Source: Monodelphis domestica (lineage: Eukaryota; Chordata; Mammalia; Didelphimorphia; Didelphidae). Taken from it: a stretch of DNA of 64,000 nt. Numbering within the stretch: the first letter of the stretch is position 1; the number at the start of each line of letters is the position of its first letter. Positions 34,779 through 45,919 of this stretch are shown piece after piece. Below the pieces are notes generated by a model, which had not been told where the DNA came from, made no database searches, and saw nothing but the letters and a program-made list of their open reading frames with translations. Where the stretch lies: the NCBI RefSeq assembly GCF_027887165.1, contig NC_077227.1, positions 352,428,207-352,492,206 on the forward strand. The letters run 5' to 3'. The translations under genes were made by a program, and so were the position numbers.

Positions 34779-35116
34779 AAAAATAGAAAATAGGATGAAT
34801 GCAGAGAAACACAGGACAACTTATGTGAACTGATGCAAAGCAGAGTAAGCCGCTGGAAAAATAATATACACAATAACTAAAGCAACGTAAAGAGAGCAAA
34901 GAACACTAAAATAATAGGAATTGCATACTGCAGAATTATGATGACCAACCTTGGCCCCCCGAAAAGATATATGACATTTTGCAGAACTAAGAGACCATGG
35001 GGTAGGATACTGAATATATGGTCCCATGCCTACATTTCAAATGGCTTACCAGGTAGCATATGTAGTTATGTTTATGTGTGTGTTGTTATATACACATACA
35101 TTCTATACAAGTCACG

Positions 35117-35206
35117 CCAATAACTGTACAGTCATATATAAGGTGTGTGTATATACATACACATACATGTACATACATGTCGTATATGTGACTGTACAGT
35201 TATTGG
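35117..35206. repeat. 90-bp hairpin with 18-bp perfect arms
   Basis: ccaataactgtacagtca at 35117-35134 is the exact inverse complement of 35189-35206. The arms continue imperfectly (tatata against catata). The loop is TG/CA/AT alternating with an inner acatgtacatacatgt near-palindrome. No target duplication is visible. Confidence 0.9.
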
Positions 35207-35660
35207 GACAGAGTAAGGGGCAGTCATGGTTTTTTAGTGTTGGGATAGGATTAGGATCCACAGTCTCATGGAGCAGTATGAGTTTTAATCCTGAATAGGA
35301 CTGAGGAATCTCAGAGAATCTCAGGTGCTGATAGGTACACAGGGAAGGGTTTCAAGGAAATAAATTAAACAGGATGACAGTGAAGGCACAGCTTGTCTTC
35401 CTTGCCTGTTTACAATGAAATTTAATCTTAAGGATCAGAGAGACAAAAAAATTTGCACTCATTGTCTAACTGCATCTTTGCAAGAAACTCTGACTTTTGT
35501 GAGGAGATTAGATCTGATGGAGGGATAAGACAAAAGGGAAAGGAAGAGAAGACATGTTAAGTGTCCTGGCAGTGACAATTAATGTAGGGCAGATTAAGAT
35601 AAAGTTAAGATGGGTTTGTGTGCACCTGCCCTGTCACTGAGTTGTGCAAGTACGGAACAA
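35207..35660. other. intergenic, nothing identified
   Basis: No recognised repeat family or coding frame. Confidence 0.4.
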
Positions 35661-35664
35661 AGAG

Positions 35665-35820
35665 AAACAGCATGGGATATTGGAAAGAGTACTGAACTGA
35701 GAGACAGGAGAAGCCTGGGTGTGAATGTCTCCGAACATACGTATTGCTGTGTGCCAAAGGGCAAATCAACTAACTTCTCTAAACTTCTGCCTCCTCAGCC
35801 ATAAAATGGGGAAAGAACAA
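35665..35820 (+). repeat. MIR-like SINE
   Basis: 'aacagcatgggatattggaa', 'tgtgccaaagggcaaatcaa', 'cagccataaaatggggaaag'. Confidence 0.6.
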
Positions 35821-35822
35821 AT

Positions 35823-35960
35823 GAGGGGCAGCTAAGTGGTACAGTGGATAAAGAACCAGACCAAGAATCTGGAGATCCTGGGTTCAAATCTGACCTCAGA
35901 CACTTCTTAGCTGTATGACTCTGGGTAAGTTACTAAATCTTGTTTGCAAAAAATAAAACA
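35823..35960 (+). repeat. marsupial SINE, 5' part (A or B)
   Basis: 'gaggggcagctaagtggtac', 'cctgggttcaaatctgacct', 'gactctgggtaagttactaa', then an A-rich end. The truncation removes the diagnostic tail. Confidence 0.75.
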
Positions 35961-36019
35961 AAACCAAAAAATGCAAATGAGATATTTGTAAAGTTTGCAA
36001 GCTTTACAGTTATATATTA

Positions 36020-36240
36020 GGTATATCTATGTGTATGTATAATTTTTGTATATATATACATATACAGACATACACATAGGTATTTTTATGCATGAAGGTT
36101 ATATATATTTATATATAATATATTAAAATTTATAAAATGGAGGATATCTTCCAAATGGAGTTACTTGTGTATATATTATATATGTATATCATAGATAAGT
36201 ATATCTATATATAATATGTATATGTGTATCATATGATATA
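36020..36240. repeat. TATA-rich simple sequence
   Basis: Alternating AT with TATG/CATA units and many small palindromes. Confidence 0.8.
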
Positions 36241-36450
36241 GAAAACTAGCCTTGGAAATAAGAAGTCCTGGGTTCAAGTTCTGTCTTTGACATATATTGG
36301 TCTTGTGACTGGACATTGTGACCTTGGACAAGTCATTTAACTTCAGGGAGATCTGCAAAACTCTTTAAGCCTATAAGTTGCAAAAAAGTTGCTGATGTGC
36401 ATTGGTAAAGGGAGATTCTCTATATGAAAGCATAGATCCAGTTCTTATTC
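36240..36450 (+). repeat. third SINE type (type C)
   Basis: 'aagtcctgggttcaagttct', 'gaccttggacaagtcattta', 'aagcctataagttgcaaaaa', 'gtgcattggtaaagggagat', the fuller of the two C copies. Confidence 0.65.
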
Positions 36451-36458
36451 AGAGAGTT

Positions 36459-36463
<5 letters not shown>

Positions 36464-36531
<68 letters not shown>

Positions 36532-36549
36532 GAGAGAGAGAGAAAGAGA
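36464..36549. repeat. (GA)n microsatellite
   Basis: About 85 bases of GA with occasional AAA. Confidence 0.97.
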
Positions 36550-36697
36550 CTATTATTTTTATAAAGCTACACTGATATTTACATTTTGAAGCATTCAAAT
36601 TGCTCTACCCCCTGTGGAGGGGGCATCTTCTTGGAAACTATCTTCCCTTTAGCCTAAAGTGAAGAAGCATGTAACTCCTTGATTGTTCACACTTTCT

Positions 36698-36903
36698 TTA
36701 TTGTTAAATCCTTATCTTCTGTCTTAGAATGTGATACTACATATTGATTCCAAGGCAGAAGAGTAGTAAAGGCCTAGACAACTGGAGTTAAATGACTTGC
36801 CCAGGGTCACATAGCTAAGAAGTGTCTGACATCAAATTTGAACCCAGGACCTCCCATCTCTAGACCTGGCTCTCCATCCACTGAGCTACCCTGCTGCCCC
36901 TGT
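36698..36903 (-). repeat. type A SINE
   Basis: Antisense: gttaaatccttatcttctgt, 'gacttgcccagggtcacata', 'gagctaccctgctgcccctg'. Confidence 0.88.
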
Positions 36904-37984
36904 CCTTGTATTTTAAAAAGCTTTCTACTTTTGTCCTTGCTACTCTGCTACCAAAACCAACAGCTATTTCCAGAAATGTAGATTAGTACATCTGCAAGAC
37001 CAATGTTAATAAAAGTTAACTATTGTTCCTAAGGACTTTCTAAATCTTTTTTGAGCATTGAAAATTGAAGGGGGAAGGGAGGTTGTGGGATTTCTTGAAG
37101 GAGTCTCCCAGTGCCCTGTATGTCTGTATTTTCTCTATTCCGTTGATAAAATTCTATTAGCGTTTTATTTGCAAGACCTGTTTTTTTGCCTACAACAGGC
37201 ATCCCCTGAAAATACCCCTAGGGATGGAAGCATTGAGAGATAACTGTCCCATAAGTACCTGAACCTCGACATGCTACCAATAGATTCATCATTTTTCCTC
37301 AGAACTCTTCTGTTCTCAACTTTCCTCTTTCTACTGTGTCATCACTGTCTTTTGAGTTGGCTAACCTGGGAACCTCCATCATCTCTGTCTTTGCTTTCTT
37401 TTATTGCAGACAGCTCCCAAATCTTGTCACTTTTACTTCTATAATATCTGTTCCCTTCCATCAGGTTCTATTTGATGCCTGAGTGTGATGTAGAAGTGAT
37501 TCTGAACCTTTGAAGGCTGTGACATCAGAATGTAAGTTCTGGTTGATTCTGCCATCCTGGAAAGGCCTCTAGTCCAGCTACAATAGCCAGTTATTTCTGC
37601 TTTTCAAGGACCAACCTATCTAAACCCATTGACAGTCAGCTGGTCACTTAGAGATTAAATCTTTAATGATAGCAAACTATGAAACAAAGGACAGTTCAAA
37701 CCAGCCTTCAGTCCTGGGTTGCATCCTCCTCCACTGCTATAAAAGTGGTAGAGTGTTGAACAGTAAGAGTGGTAGAGTGTTAAAGGCACAAAAGATACTA
37801 AAATGGACAGCTTTTAGACCATCTGCACACATTATAGATGACGGTACCCTAAATGTGAGACTTTTGGCCAGTGATCAATGAGTGGATATACTAATGAGGC
37901 AATGGGTCTAAACTCTATCAACCTTTACATTCATCTAGAAGACAGAAGGGAGTTGGAGAACTAGTTCACATATTTTCCTTAGAA
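36904..37984. other. intergenic; L2/L3-like scrap about 37290-37480
   Basis: 37290-37480 has cagacagctcccaaatcttg and 'tcacttttacttctata' in L2/L3 style. 37740-37790 contains a short direct repeat (agagtggtagagtgtt twice). No gene. Confidence 0.45.
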
Positions 37985-37986
37985 AG

Positions 37987-38287
37987 GCAGAAGAAGAAGA
38001 GGAAGAGGAAGAGGAAGAAGAAGAAGAAGAAGAAGAAGAAGAAGAAGAAGAAGAAGAAGAGGAGGAGGAGGAGGAAGAGGAAGAGGAAGAGGAAGAGGAA
38101 GAAGAAAAAGAAGAAGAAGAAGAAGAAGAAGAAGAAGAAGAAGAAGAAGAAGAAGAAGAAGAAGAAGAAGAAGAAGAAGAAGAAGAAGAAGAAGAAGAAG
38201 AAGAAGAAGAAGAAGAAGAAGAAGAAGAAGAAGAAGAAGAAGAAGAAGAAGAAGAAGAGGAAGAGGAAGAGGAAGAAGAAGAAGAAA
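37987..38287. repeat. (GAA)n/(GAG)n tract, 300 bp
   Basis: Almost pure GAA on the plus strand, with GAG/GGA blocks at 38000-38100 and near 38255. The apparent minus-strand frame of poly-Phe/Leu is an artefact. Confidence 0.98.
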
Positions 38288-38414
38288 AGAAAACTCATTT
38301 CATGGGATTAGTGGTCATCTTCTATTGCACTACTCATGATAAGCATTTGCAGAAAGATTCCTGTAATGATGATGATAATGAAAATAATAATAGCTAATAG
38401 CTAACATTTATGTA
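38288..38414. other. short A+T-rich spacer
   Basis: Includes a gatgatgataatgaaaataa patch. Nothing else. Confidence 0.4.
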
Positions 38415-38660
38415 AACAGCTGGGTGAAACAGAGGATAGAGGGGTGGAGGTAGAATCAGAAAGACTTCTCTTCCAGAGTTCAAATCTGGCCACAGACCCT
38501 TACTAGCTGTGTGATACTAAGCAAGTCATTTAACCCTGGTTGCCTCAATTTCCTCATCTGTAAAAATGAGCTACAGAAGAAAATAGCAAACCATTCCAAT
38601 ATTTTTCCAAGAAAACCTCAAATAGAGAGTCAGACACACCTGAAACAACTGAATAAGTAG
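38415..38660 (+). repeat. type B SINE
   Basis: 'aacagctgggtgaaacagag'-like head, 'atttcctcatctgtaaaaat', 'gagagtcagacacacctgaa'. Small deletions in the tail. Confidence 0.8.
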
Positions 38661-38661
38661 C

Positions 38662-38928
38662 ACTTACTATGTGCCAGGCACTGCACAAATTTGACAAATC
38701 ATGTTTCCTTTGATCCTCACAACTCTAGGGGATAGGTGCTATTATTATCTCTATTTTACAGATGGGGAGACCAAGGCATTCAGAGTTTAGTTGATTTCAC
38801 CTCTTAAACCAAGAGATTAAGTGCCTGAAGTCACACAGCTAGTAAGTGTCTGAGACCACATTTGAACTCAGGTGCTCCTGACTTCTAGCCTGGCACTCTA
38901 TCCACTGTACCACCTAACAAATAAAAAC
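38662..38928 (-). repeat. MIR-like SINE
   Basis: 'actatgtgccaggcactgca', 'tctattttacagatggggag', 'gaagtcacacagctagtaag', 'ctgtaccacctaac', near full length. Confidence 0.8.
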
Positions 38929-39740
38929 TATTAGTATTTATATGCATTTTAAAATTTACAGAACACTTTACATATATAAAATACATATACTACATATATA
39001 AAAACTCATTTGATTATTGATCATTGATAGCTGCATTTTTTTCTTTCATCGGTTAACCAACAGCTCCACCTCTTGGCTTCCAGGCTTTTTTTCAAGACAG
39101 TTGAAATCCTCCTTTCTGCAAGAGGCCTTTCCTGATTGGTCTTCCCTCTGAGATTCCCTCTTATATATACTGTTGCTATCTTGCATGTGCACAGCTGTTT
39201 ACATGTTTTCTCCCCCATTCGAATATGAGCTCTTGGAGGGAAGGGACTGATTTTACACTTCTTCATATTCCCGGAGTTATTCGACTAGTGAGTTAGCTAA
39301 GAAAAATTCATGGTCCTCTATATATAGACAGCCTAGATCTCATACCATGCTTCACTTCATCCAGTTATCTACTCCAGTCATTTGGCCTGTTGCAATGAGT
39401 GCCATCCTCCCACCTTCTCCCACCTTCCACCCATTGCTCTGGGAATATCAATCACATCAAAACTACCATTATTTCTAGAAAGGAGTTGTCAACAAACTGT
39501 CCTATGGCTCTTTTCACCAGGCTAGTGACTTCCCATGCTCATACCAAAATGTCTTCCTCTGGTCACCACTCCCTTTTATGTATGGTCTGCTTCTACTAGT
39601 CTTGCTATTGTATTTGTTTCCCCAGGGTTTACTTGGTACATATTAAGTACTTAATAAATGTTTTTAATTCATTCATTCTCCCAAATCAATATTTGTTGCA
39701 GATAAGGCAAATAAATTTTATAAAGAATTTGATATGATGC
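38929..39740. repeat. L2-type fragments
   Basis: 39110-39265 (atatgagctcttggagggaa) and 39355-39680 (cttggtacatattaagtact, then taataaatg) are L2-type 3' pieces in the plus direction. The first 180 bases are unassigned and AT-rich. Confidence 0.5.
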
Positions 39741-39749
39741 TCCAAATTA

Positions 39750-40245
39750 TACTTTTAAACATTTTATTCGTTTATTTATTTATTGGCTACATCAAAATTT
39801 CCAGGCCTCTGCTTCTTTCTCCTCCCTGCACTGGAGAAGGCAAAAAGTATACATGAACTATGTTTTTTTTTCATGTTTACATTTATCTGTTCTTTCTCTA
39901 GAGATAGAAATTCACATGGTATTCTTCAAACATTAGTTTCTATAGCTGCATAAAATGTTCTCTTGGTTCTACTTGTTTTGTTTTTCAAAATTTCATGTAG
40001 GTCTTTCCACATTTTTAAAAAAATTAATCTGCTCATTATTTCTTACAACATAGTAGTATTCAATCACAATCACATGCCACAACTTGTTCAGCCATTCCCC
40101 CAATTGATGGATATTCCCTCAATTTCCAGTTCTTTGCCATAGCAAAGAGAACTACTATAAATATTTTAGAACATACAAATTCTTTTCCTTTTTCCCTGAT
40201 CTCTTAGAGAGAACACCCTAAATTAAATCAAAAGGAACTTTAATA
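39750..40245 (-). repeat. L1 3' region, antisense
   Basis: 'cacaacttgttcagccattc' and 'ccccaattgatggatattcc' are the complement of the L1 ORF2 end seen at 34380. 'ctactataaatattttagaa' and 'gttctttctctagagataga' fit the order. Confidence 0.7.
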
Positions 40246-40698
40246 TTTAATTACTTCAGTGCAAAGGAGTGCATCAAATATTTTGGGAAACGGTTCAGAA
40301 ATAAAAATCAGAGAGACCAAAGGCCTTTATACTCTACAGAAGAAACCTTATGCCTACATATAGTGAATATTTTCTTTCCGAAGAGTTGGGCAATACCAGA
40401 TATAGTAAACACTGAAAAACATCACTGGAAAATAAACTGATACTATTTTAACAGATAGGAAATGACTGGTTGCTGATGTGGAGTCATTTTCACATCAGCT
40501 GTCTGTGTAATCAAGCACTTGTTAGAAAAAAGATCCAAATCAATGCTAAATTAGAACAAAAAAAATGAGAAGTAGCTATGACACCAAATGGAGAGAATTC
40601 CAATCTGACCTATTTAAACAGGATTCTAATCCAGAAAAAAAAAGAGCGATGTATTAAAAAACAAACATTGACAAAGAATATAGCTGTTTTCTTTCCTT
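40246..40698. other. intergenic, nothing identified
   Basis: A-rich, possibly very old LINE sequence. No frame or repeat assigned. Confidence 0.35.
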
Positions 40699-40699
40699 T

Positions 40700-40888
40700 T
40701 TAAGCTTTTACCTTCTATCCTACTAACAACTCTAAGACAGACAGGCAAGGCTAGGCAAATGGGGGCAAGTGACTTGTTCAGGGTCACAAAACTAGAAAGC
40801 ACCTGAGGTCAGATTTGAAACTAAGTCTTTCTGACTCAGACTTGACGTCAGAAGGGCTTGATCCACTCTACCACCTAGTGCCCCATAG
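40700..40888 (-). repeat. type A SINE, diverged
   Basis: Antisense: aagcttttaccttctatcct, 'aagtgacttgttcagggtca', 'actctaccacctagtgcccc'. Confidence 0.78.
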
Positions 40889-42795
40889 CTATTTTTAAAG
40901 GAAATTTAACTGATCCAAAACTATCAAGTGACCAAGAGAAAATAGAAACCAGTTTAGCCAGCACACATTTTTGATTCTTGCAAAAAGAAAAATCTGGCAA
41001 TGAAGGGCTGTGGAGGACCAAGGGGTTAGATCCCCCCTGAACTCTACCTCCTTTATCTGTAAGTTCACAAAGAGGACACTAGTGCAGAGAAAAAAGCAAT
41101 GTAACCTTGATTATAATGATGTGAAAGCAGAGAGAAAACTCCTTCCCTGGCTCCAGAGGTCAAAATTATTTTTGTTGACCATTTGCTTCCCTTAATGAGC
41201 CACCTTTTGTAGAGAGTATACATATACATATACACATTGCTTCTGGCTGAGGGGATGGAAGAGCATAAGCCTGAGAGAGCAAGTAGAAGCTTGAAGCCTG
41301 TTGGAGAACACTACAGAATAAAGACTGAGAAGCCTACTGGTGACAGGTGTCATTTCTCTAAACCCTTTCATGTTACATTGCCCCTGACCTTGAACAGGAC
41401 CCTAGACAAGCCCGCTATAAAAGGCAACACTGATTTAGAAAACAAATTTATCTTCTCATGCAATAGAAATGACCCTAAAACAAATGTGAGAAGAACAATG
41501 GAACCAAACCAAGTATATACACAGCTAACATCTATTCTGAAGGTGAAAAATCATTGAGACATTGATTTTCAAGATATATGAAAAAATGCTTGGAAAACAT
41601 CACAAACCTTTTTTGTTACCCACTCCCCACAAAAGGCTGTTATGGCAATATTAATAACTATTGACTCATATAGCCTTTCTTGGTCCCAATCACTGCTAAT
41701 GCCTTCCTTTGGAGGTTACCAGGTGGTCAAAGTCCCTGTGTTTTTGCCATTCTTTGCAACCTCAGTGCTTAGCACAGTGACTGGCACATGGTAAGTAGTT
41801 AATTATTGCTTGTAAAATCTTATGTGGGAATAATCTCCATACATATGGAGGATATATTTAATGAAAGTATGGGAAGAAATGTTTTACAAGTAATGTTTTT
41901 AGTAGACCATATCTTTACAGATTTTTAATTGACTGAAAGGTTAATTACAACAGAATACAAGATTCCAGCTTATTGTTTGTGATGAACAATCCATAGACCT
42001 GACTGATCAATAAACATATCTTAGACAAATGCCTTCATAGGGACAATAAACTGGACCCATATTTGATTAGAAAGAGACCAGGATTGATTGCCTTTGATTT
42101 ATTACATAATGGTTCTAATGATTCCAAGAATCTTCTTATTACAAGAGCCCATTTTTTCAGTATCAATTTTATTTTTGTTGATGCCTTATGACTACAAACT
42201 ATAGAATGTCACAGTCTCCAAAGAATTAAATTTGTGGAAATCAGAGTTAACATCTGGCTAACATATTAGGACACAGGAAAGCTTTAATCCTCACAAGCAC
42301 TCCAATAAAACTCTAAAAATGCTCCAGAACCAGTAATCATAAAGAAAACTAAAGAGAAAAGTCTATGGGCTCTACAGTCAAGTTCATACTACACAAGAAA
42401 ACTTCCAGAAACTTGAGGAGGCTCTGAGTAGAGATAAGCCAGGGCTGATGGAAGGCAAACCATATAAGACAGACTCGACCCATGATGGGAAATGGGGCCA
42501 GACTAATGCCCCAAACAGGCAGCCTGCCCCTGAGCCAAAGCTCTATTAGAACTAGAGGGAAAAGTGAAAATAGAGAGAATTCATTTGATCATTTCCTGAT
42601 GGTGCCAAAGACTTTGGTGACAAGAACTTTCTTTTCAGGAGCATCCGTAACTGCTGCTGTAGTATTTGTTTGAGCAATTGCCAGGCTACATCTCCACAGG
42701 GCTTATTTCCCACGATAATGGCTATGGGGGGCTAGAAATATTGCTGCTTCAAAGGCAATTAGGCTTAGGTCCTGGGTTGTCCCCAAAAGGGATTA
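40889..42795. other. intergenic, no gene seen; L2-like tip about 41690-41815
   Basis: 41690-41815 has 'cttagcacagtgactggcac' and an L2-like approach. A 106-codon frame at 41237-41557 shows no domain. Otherwise unassigned. Confidence 0.4.
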
Positions 42796-43010
42796 TGGGG
42801 AGATAGTGGTCATGGTGGTTGTGGTGGTAGTTTGACTTTACTATAACATGTTACTTCTTTTTTCTCCCTCAGGGTGCCTCGGTGCTTTGGCTATGCTAGC
42901 CTGCTTGCTCTGTGAGTGACATTTGGTTGGTAGCTGGGGATGGCTGGCCCATTTCTCACAGGAGATGCTCTCCTAGATGATGGTTATGAAGTAGGATGGC
43001 TGGTCTTCAA
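42796..43010 (+). repeat. diverged tandem duplication, unit 1
   Basis: Shares with unit 2 (43225-43395) the order ggagatagtggt, tcctt/tcttttttctccctcagggtgcc, cttgct..tgtgagt, ggggatg..tgg/tga, catttctcacaggag/ttttccataggag, ccta. The period is about 429 bases. Family unknown. Confidence 0.65.
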
Positions 43011-43224
43011 GGTGCTCCTTTGCTCATTTGCTTCTTAGTGTCAGATGGTCAGCGATTGCTGTTGGGGGTAATGTTGATGGGTAAGGTAGGCTCCTGCTCC
43101 ACAATGATTCCTCCCTTCAGTGATGGCTGTGGAGGCTGCACTAGAAACATGTCTGGTGACTTGGAGAACACTGACTTAGAGAACCCAAACTCTTGACTCA
43201 TCGAATATCGCCTTCAGTCTCTAA

Positions 43225-43395
43225 CAGGAGATAGTGGTGGTTCAATTTGCCTGGCATGTACTACCTCCTTTCTGTCCCTCAGGGTGCCCTGCTACTTCAG
43301 TTAGGTGGCTTGCCTGCCCTGTGAGTAGCAGGCGGTGGGGATGACTGACTCCTTTTCCATAGGAGTTGTTTCCCTAGCTATGAGAAAGAGGCTAA
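43225..43395 (+). repeat. diverged tandem duplication, unit 2
   Basis: See unit 1. It is shorter because a segment between the gggtgcc block and the ggggatg block is reduced. Both units keep a pyrimidine tract + ag ... gtgagt cassette (42873-42911 and 43283-43320). Confidence 0.65.
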
Positions 43396-45005
43396 AAGCA
43401 GGACTGGTAGTCTGAAAGATACTAGGTCTCCTGCACTCATCATGCATATCAGAGAGACCACCACCACTCCATGGAAGTATCAGAATACTGGAGCTCTCCT
43501 AGTCATGCCTTCTCGTTATCATTTCAGCAGTATGCTAACTAGTCTCCCTACCCTTGTTTTCTCCTTTCATCTAATCCATCCTCAACACATTCTCGTGGAT
43601 TTTACATCTGTCTTTTATAGTTGTTCTCCTACTAGACTATGAGCACCATGAAGGCAGGGACACCATCATCTGGGCATCCCAAGTGCCATGTATATCTTAG
43701 GAGGTTTAGTTGAATTAAGGAAACAAATAGGTCATCTTGTAACATCTTAATGGACTTCATTATGAAGAAATGCTTGTCAATTAGGCAGACAGGAGATGAA
43801 TTCTTCCATCCATTTCCCTCCACTCTAACCAAATTCCTCCTTTTAATTTACCTCCTTAAATTTACCTTAAATTACCTCCATCACCTCTTGGCAAGGTATC
43901 TCAAAGGCCTTTCCATGAAGTACAGAATAATGATGTGAGTCTTCACAAATATCTTCTGGAGACTATATTCCAAAGACTATGTCTCTACCCTGACAGTTCC
44001 TTCTAGCTCTGATATTCTGCACTCTAAGATCTCTTTCGGTTTTTATGTTTTGTGTTCTAAGGTCCCTTCCAGCTCTAAAATTCCCCATTATCAAATCCAT
44101 CCTAGATGTCACATTCAATACAAAAATATTTGACAAGTACTTAGCATGGTGTCTGGCACATAATAAATGTTAGATTCATATAATATATTTAGGGTGGTTT
44201 GAGAGGCTGGATATTAGAGTTAAAATGACAAAAATCTGTCATCATTATAATTTATTTTATTTCTATGTATTGATTTTTTGTCCTTTTAATTCTAATATTC
44301 AGCCTCTCAAATCACCCTACCTCCTACTTCCTTGGGTATAGTTCTCATCCAATATTCTCAACAAACTCACTAGGGGGAGCTCCAGGGCCCCCGGTCTCCC
44401 ATTTCTTCCTAGGGCTGCTGGGGCCTGGAGGAGGAGGCCCCCCTCAGCAGTGGATGCAAGCCCTAGTTTCTTTGGCTTGGGAGCCTATCCACAGCCTGGA
44501 GCAACATCTCAGCTGGAAAGAATGTCCGGCTCTGGCCAGAGTTTCTGGCTGACAGAGAACAACTGGGAAACAGGTTGCAGTGCAGCCTGGTCTCCTTCCC
44601 CTATCCCACTTCCTTTCTTTGCCCACTCTGAGGGCTCAGTAAAGGGAGATGGGGGTCGTCTCCAAATTGGACACCCAGCTTCAGGCTATGGTTAATCCTT
44701 GCAAGCCTAGTCTGCCTCCAACTCTCTGGGCAGCTTTAGACTTGTACCTGAACCTCTTTTGGACCTTAGCTTTTGCTTGACTGAATTAATCAGTCCCAGA
44801 GATTGAGCATTCGTTAGGTTCATCCCTTTCCTACAAGCATTATGATGGAATAAAAAACAATCTAATACTGGACTGGACTGAATTCTCCCTACCCTTTTCT
44901 CCTCCACACCCCCCCTCCCCACCCCTGCCCTCTTCCCTTGGCCCAGATTCCACTCAGTCTTCTTTGAGTAACTCACAGTCTAGCTGGGCAGATAAAATTC
45001 ATATT
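43396..45005. other. intergenic; L2-like piece about 43490-43720, MIR/CR1 scraps, no gene
   Basis: 43490-43720 carries 'ctactagactatgagcacca' and 'tgaaggcagggacacc' in L2 style. 43990-44100 has ccttccagctctaaaattcc, a MIR/CR1 phrase. 44350-44700 is G+C-rich, repeat-free and unexplained, with a short C-rich block at 44908-44925. Confidence 0.45.
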
Positions 45006-45007
45006 TT

Positions 45008-45170
45008 CTTTAAACCCTTACCTTCCATCTTGGAATCAAGGCAGAAGAGCAGTAGGTGTTAAGGTGACTTGCCCAGGGTCACACAGCTAGGAAATATCTG
45101 AGATCAGATTTGAACCCAGGACCTCCCATCCCTAGGACTGACTCTCCATCTGTCCCCAGCTGTCCCCAAA
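45008..45170 (-). repeat. type A SINE
   Basis: Antisense: tttaaacccttaccttccat, 'acttgcccagggtcacacag', 'tttgaacccaggacctccca'. Part of the middle is deleted. Confidence 0.85.
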
Positions 45171-45640
45171 ATTCATATTTAGACACTTATGTAGATGCTT
45201 TGGTTTGGTATGTGGGTGGCCCTCTCTACCAGCTCTGTTTCTGATTCATATTTTCTCATCCTATTTGCCTCTTGTCCCTGTCTTTCCATCAGTCCTTAGA
45301 AGACCCAGCAAATCAATCCTTCCCCTGGTTCCTTTAATCTCTGTGAAGCATTTGACTGGTTATCCGTTTAGCCCTTTGTTTCACCCAAGACTAGGCACAC
45401 CTATTTTGTCAGTCACTTGTATTCTTAGTGCTCCTTTCTCATTATGCCCCCGGGAACCTCATCACCCTACAAGATGAAATGAGCCTCAGAACTCACATCA
45501 CATCAGTACAATCTGCCCTGGACGGCCTCTGAATGAAGAACAGACAGGCGAGCTCTTGCCAGAACCTCCAGGGAAAGAGAAGGCCCATTTCTTCATTTCC
45601 CAACCCCTGCACCACTTTGGACTTCATCACGCTCCTTCAG
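45171..45640. other. intergenic, possible L2 fragments
   Basis: 45230-45470 is pyrimidine-rich with L2-like phrases. No gene. Confidence 0.4.
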
Positions 45641-45832
45641 GTACTTTTCCTACCTCCAACCTTGCAGGTTCCTTTAATATACTGTTTTCCCTGATGAGAC
45701 TATCAGACCCTCGAGGGCAGAAATTATCTTTTTTTTTTCTTTTCCTATTTGTATCCCAGTGCTTAGCATAGTGACTGACACAAAGTAGATGCTTAATAAA
45801 TGTTTTTTGACTAATCAACAGCAGCTTACTTG
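45641..45832 (+). repeat. L2-type 3' tip
   Basis: 'cagaccctcgagggcagaaa', 'cagtgcttagcatagtgact', 'gcttaataaatgttttttga'. Confidence 0.65.
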
Positions 45833-45919
45833 GACCCCCTCACTATGTGTTTTTTCCAGTGTTCAGGGAAGAATAAGACCTCTGGTGTGAAGGATTCCTG
45901 AGCCCTCTTCAGGGCTGCT

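Larger units (their letters stand above)
34335..35060 (+). repeat. old L1 3' region, interrupted at 34457-34785
   Basis: The left part has aatgcctatcagttgggaaa and 'tggctaaacaaattgtggaa', matching the end of L1 ORF2 (a PSIGEWLNKLW-like frame). It resumes after 34790 with gatgaatgcagagaaacaca and 'tatgtgaactgatgcaaagc' (LHELMQSEVS-like). The two parts are consecutive in L1. Confidence 0.75.

Noticed and set aside
37966-38298. 110-codon minus-strand frame of nearly pure Phe/Leu
   Set aside because: Translation of the GAA/GAG tract, not a protein.
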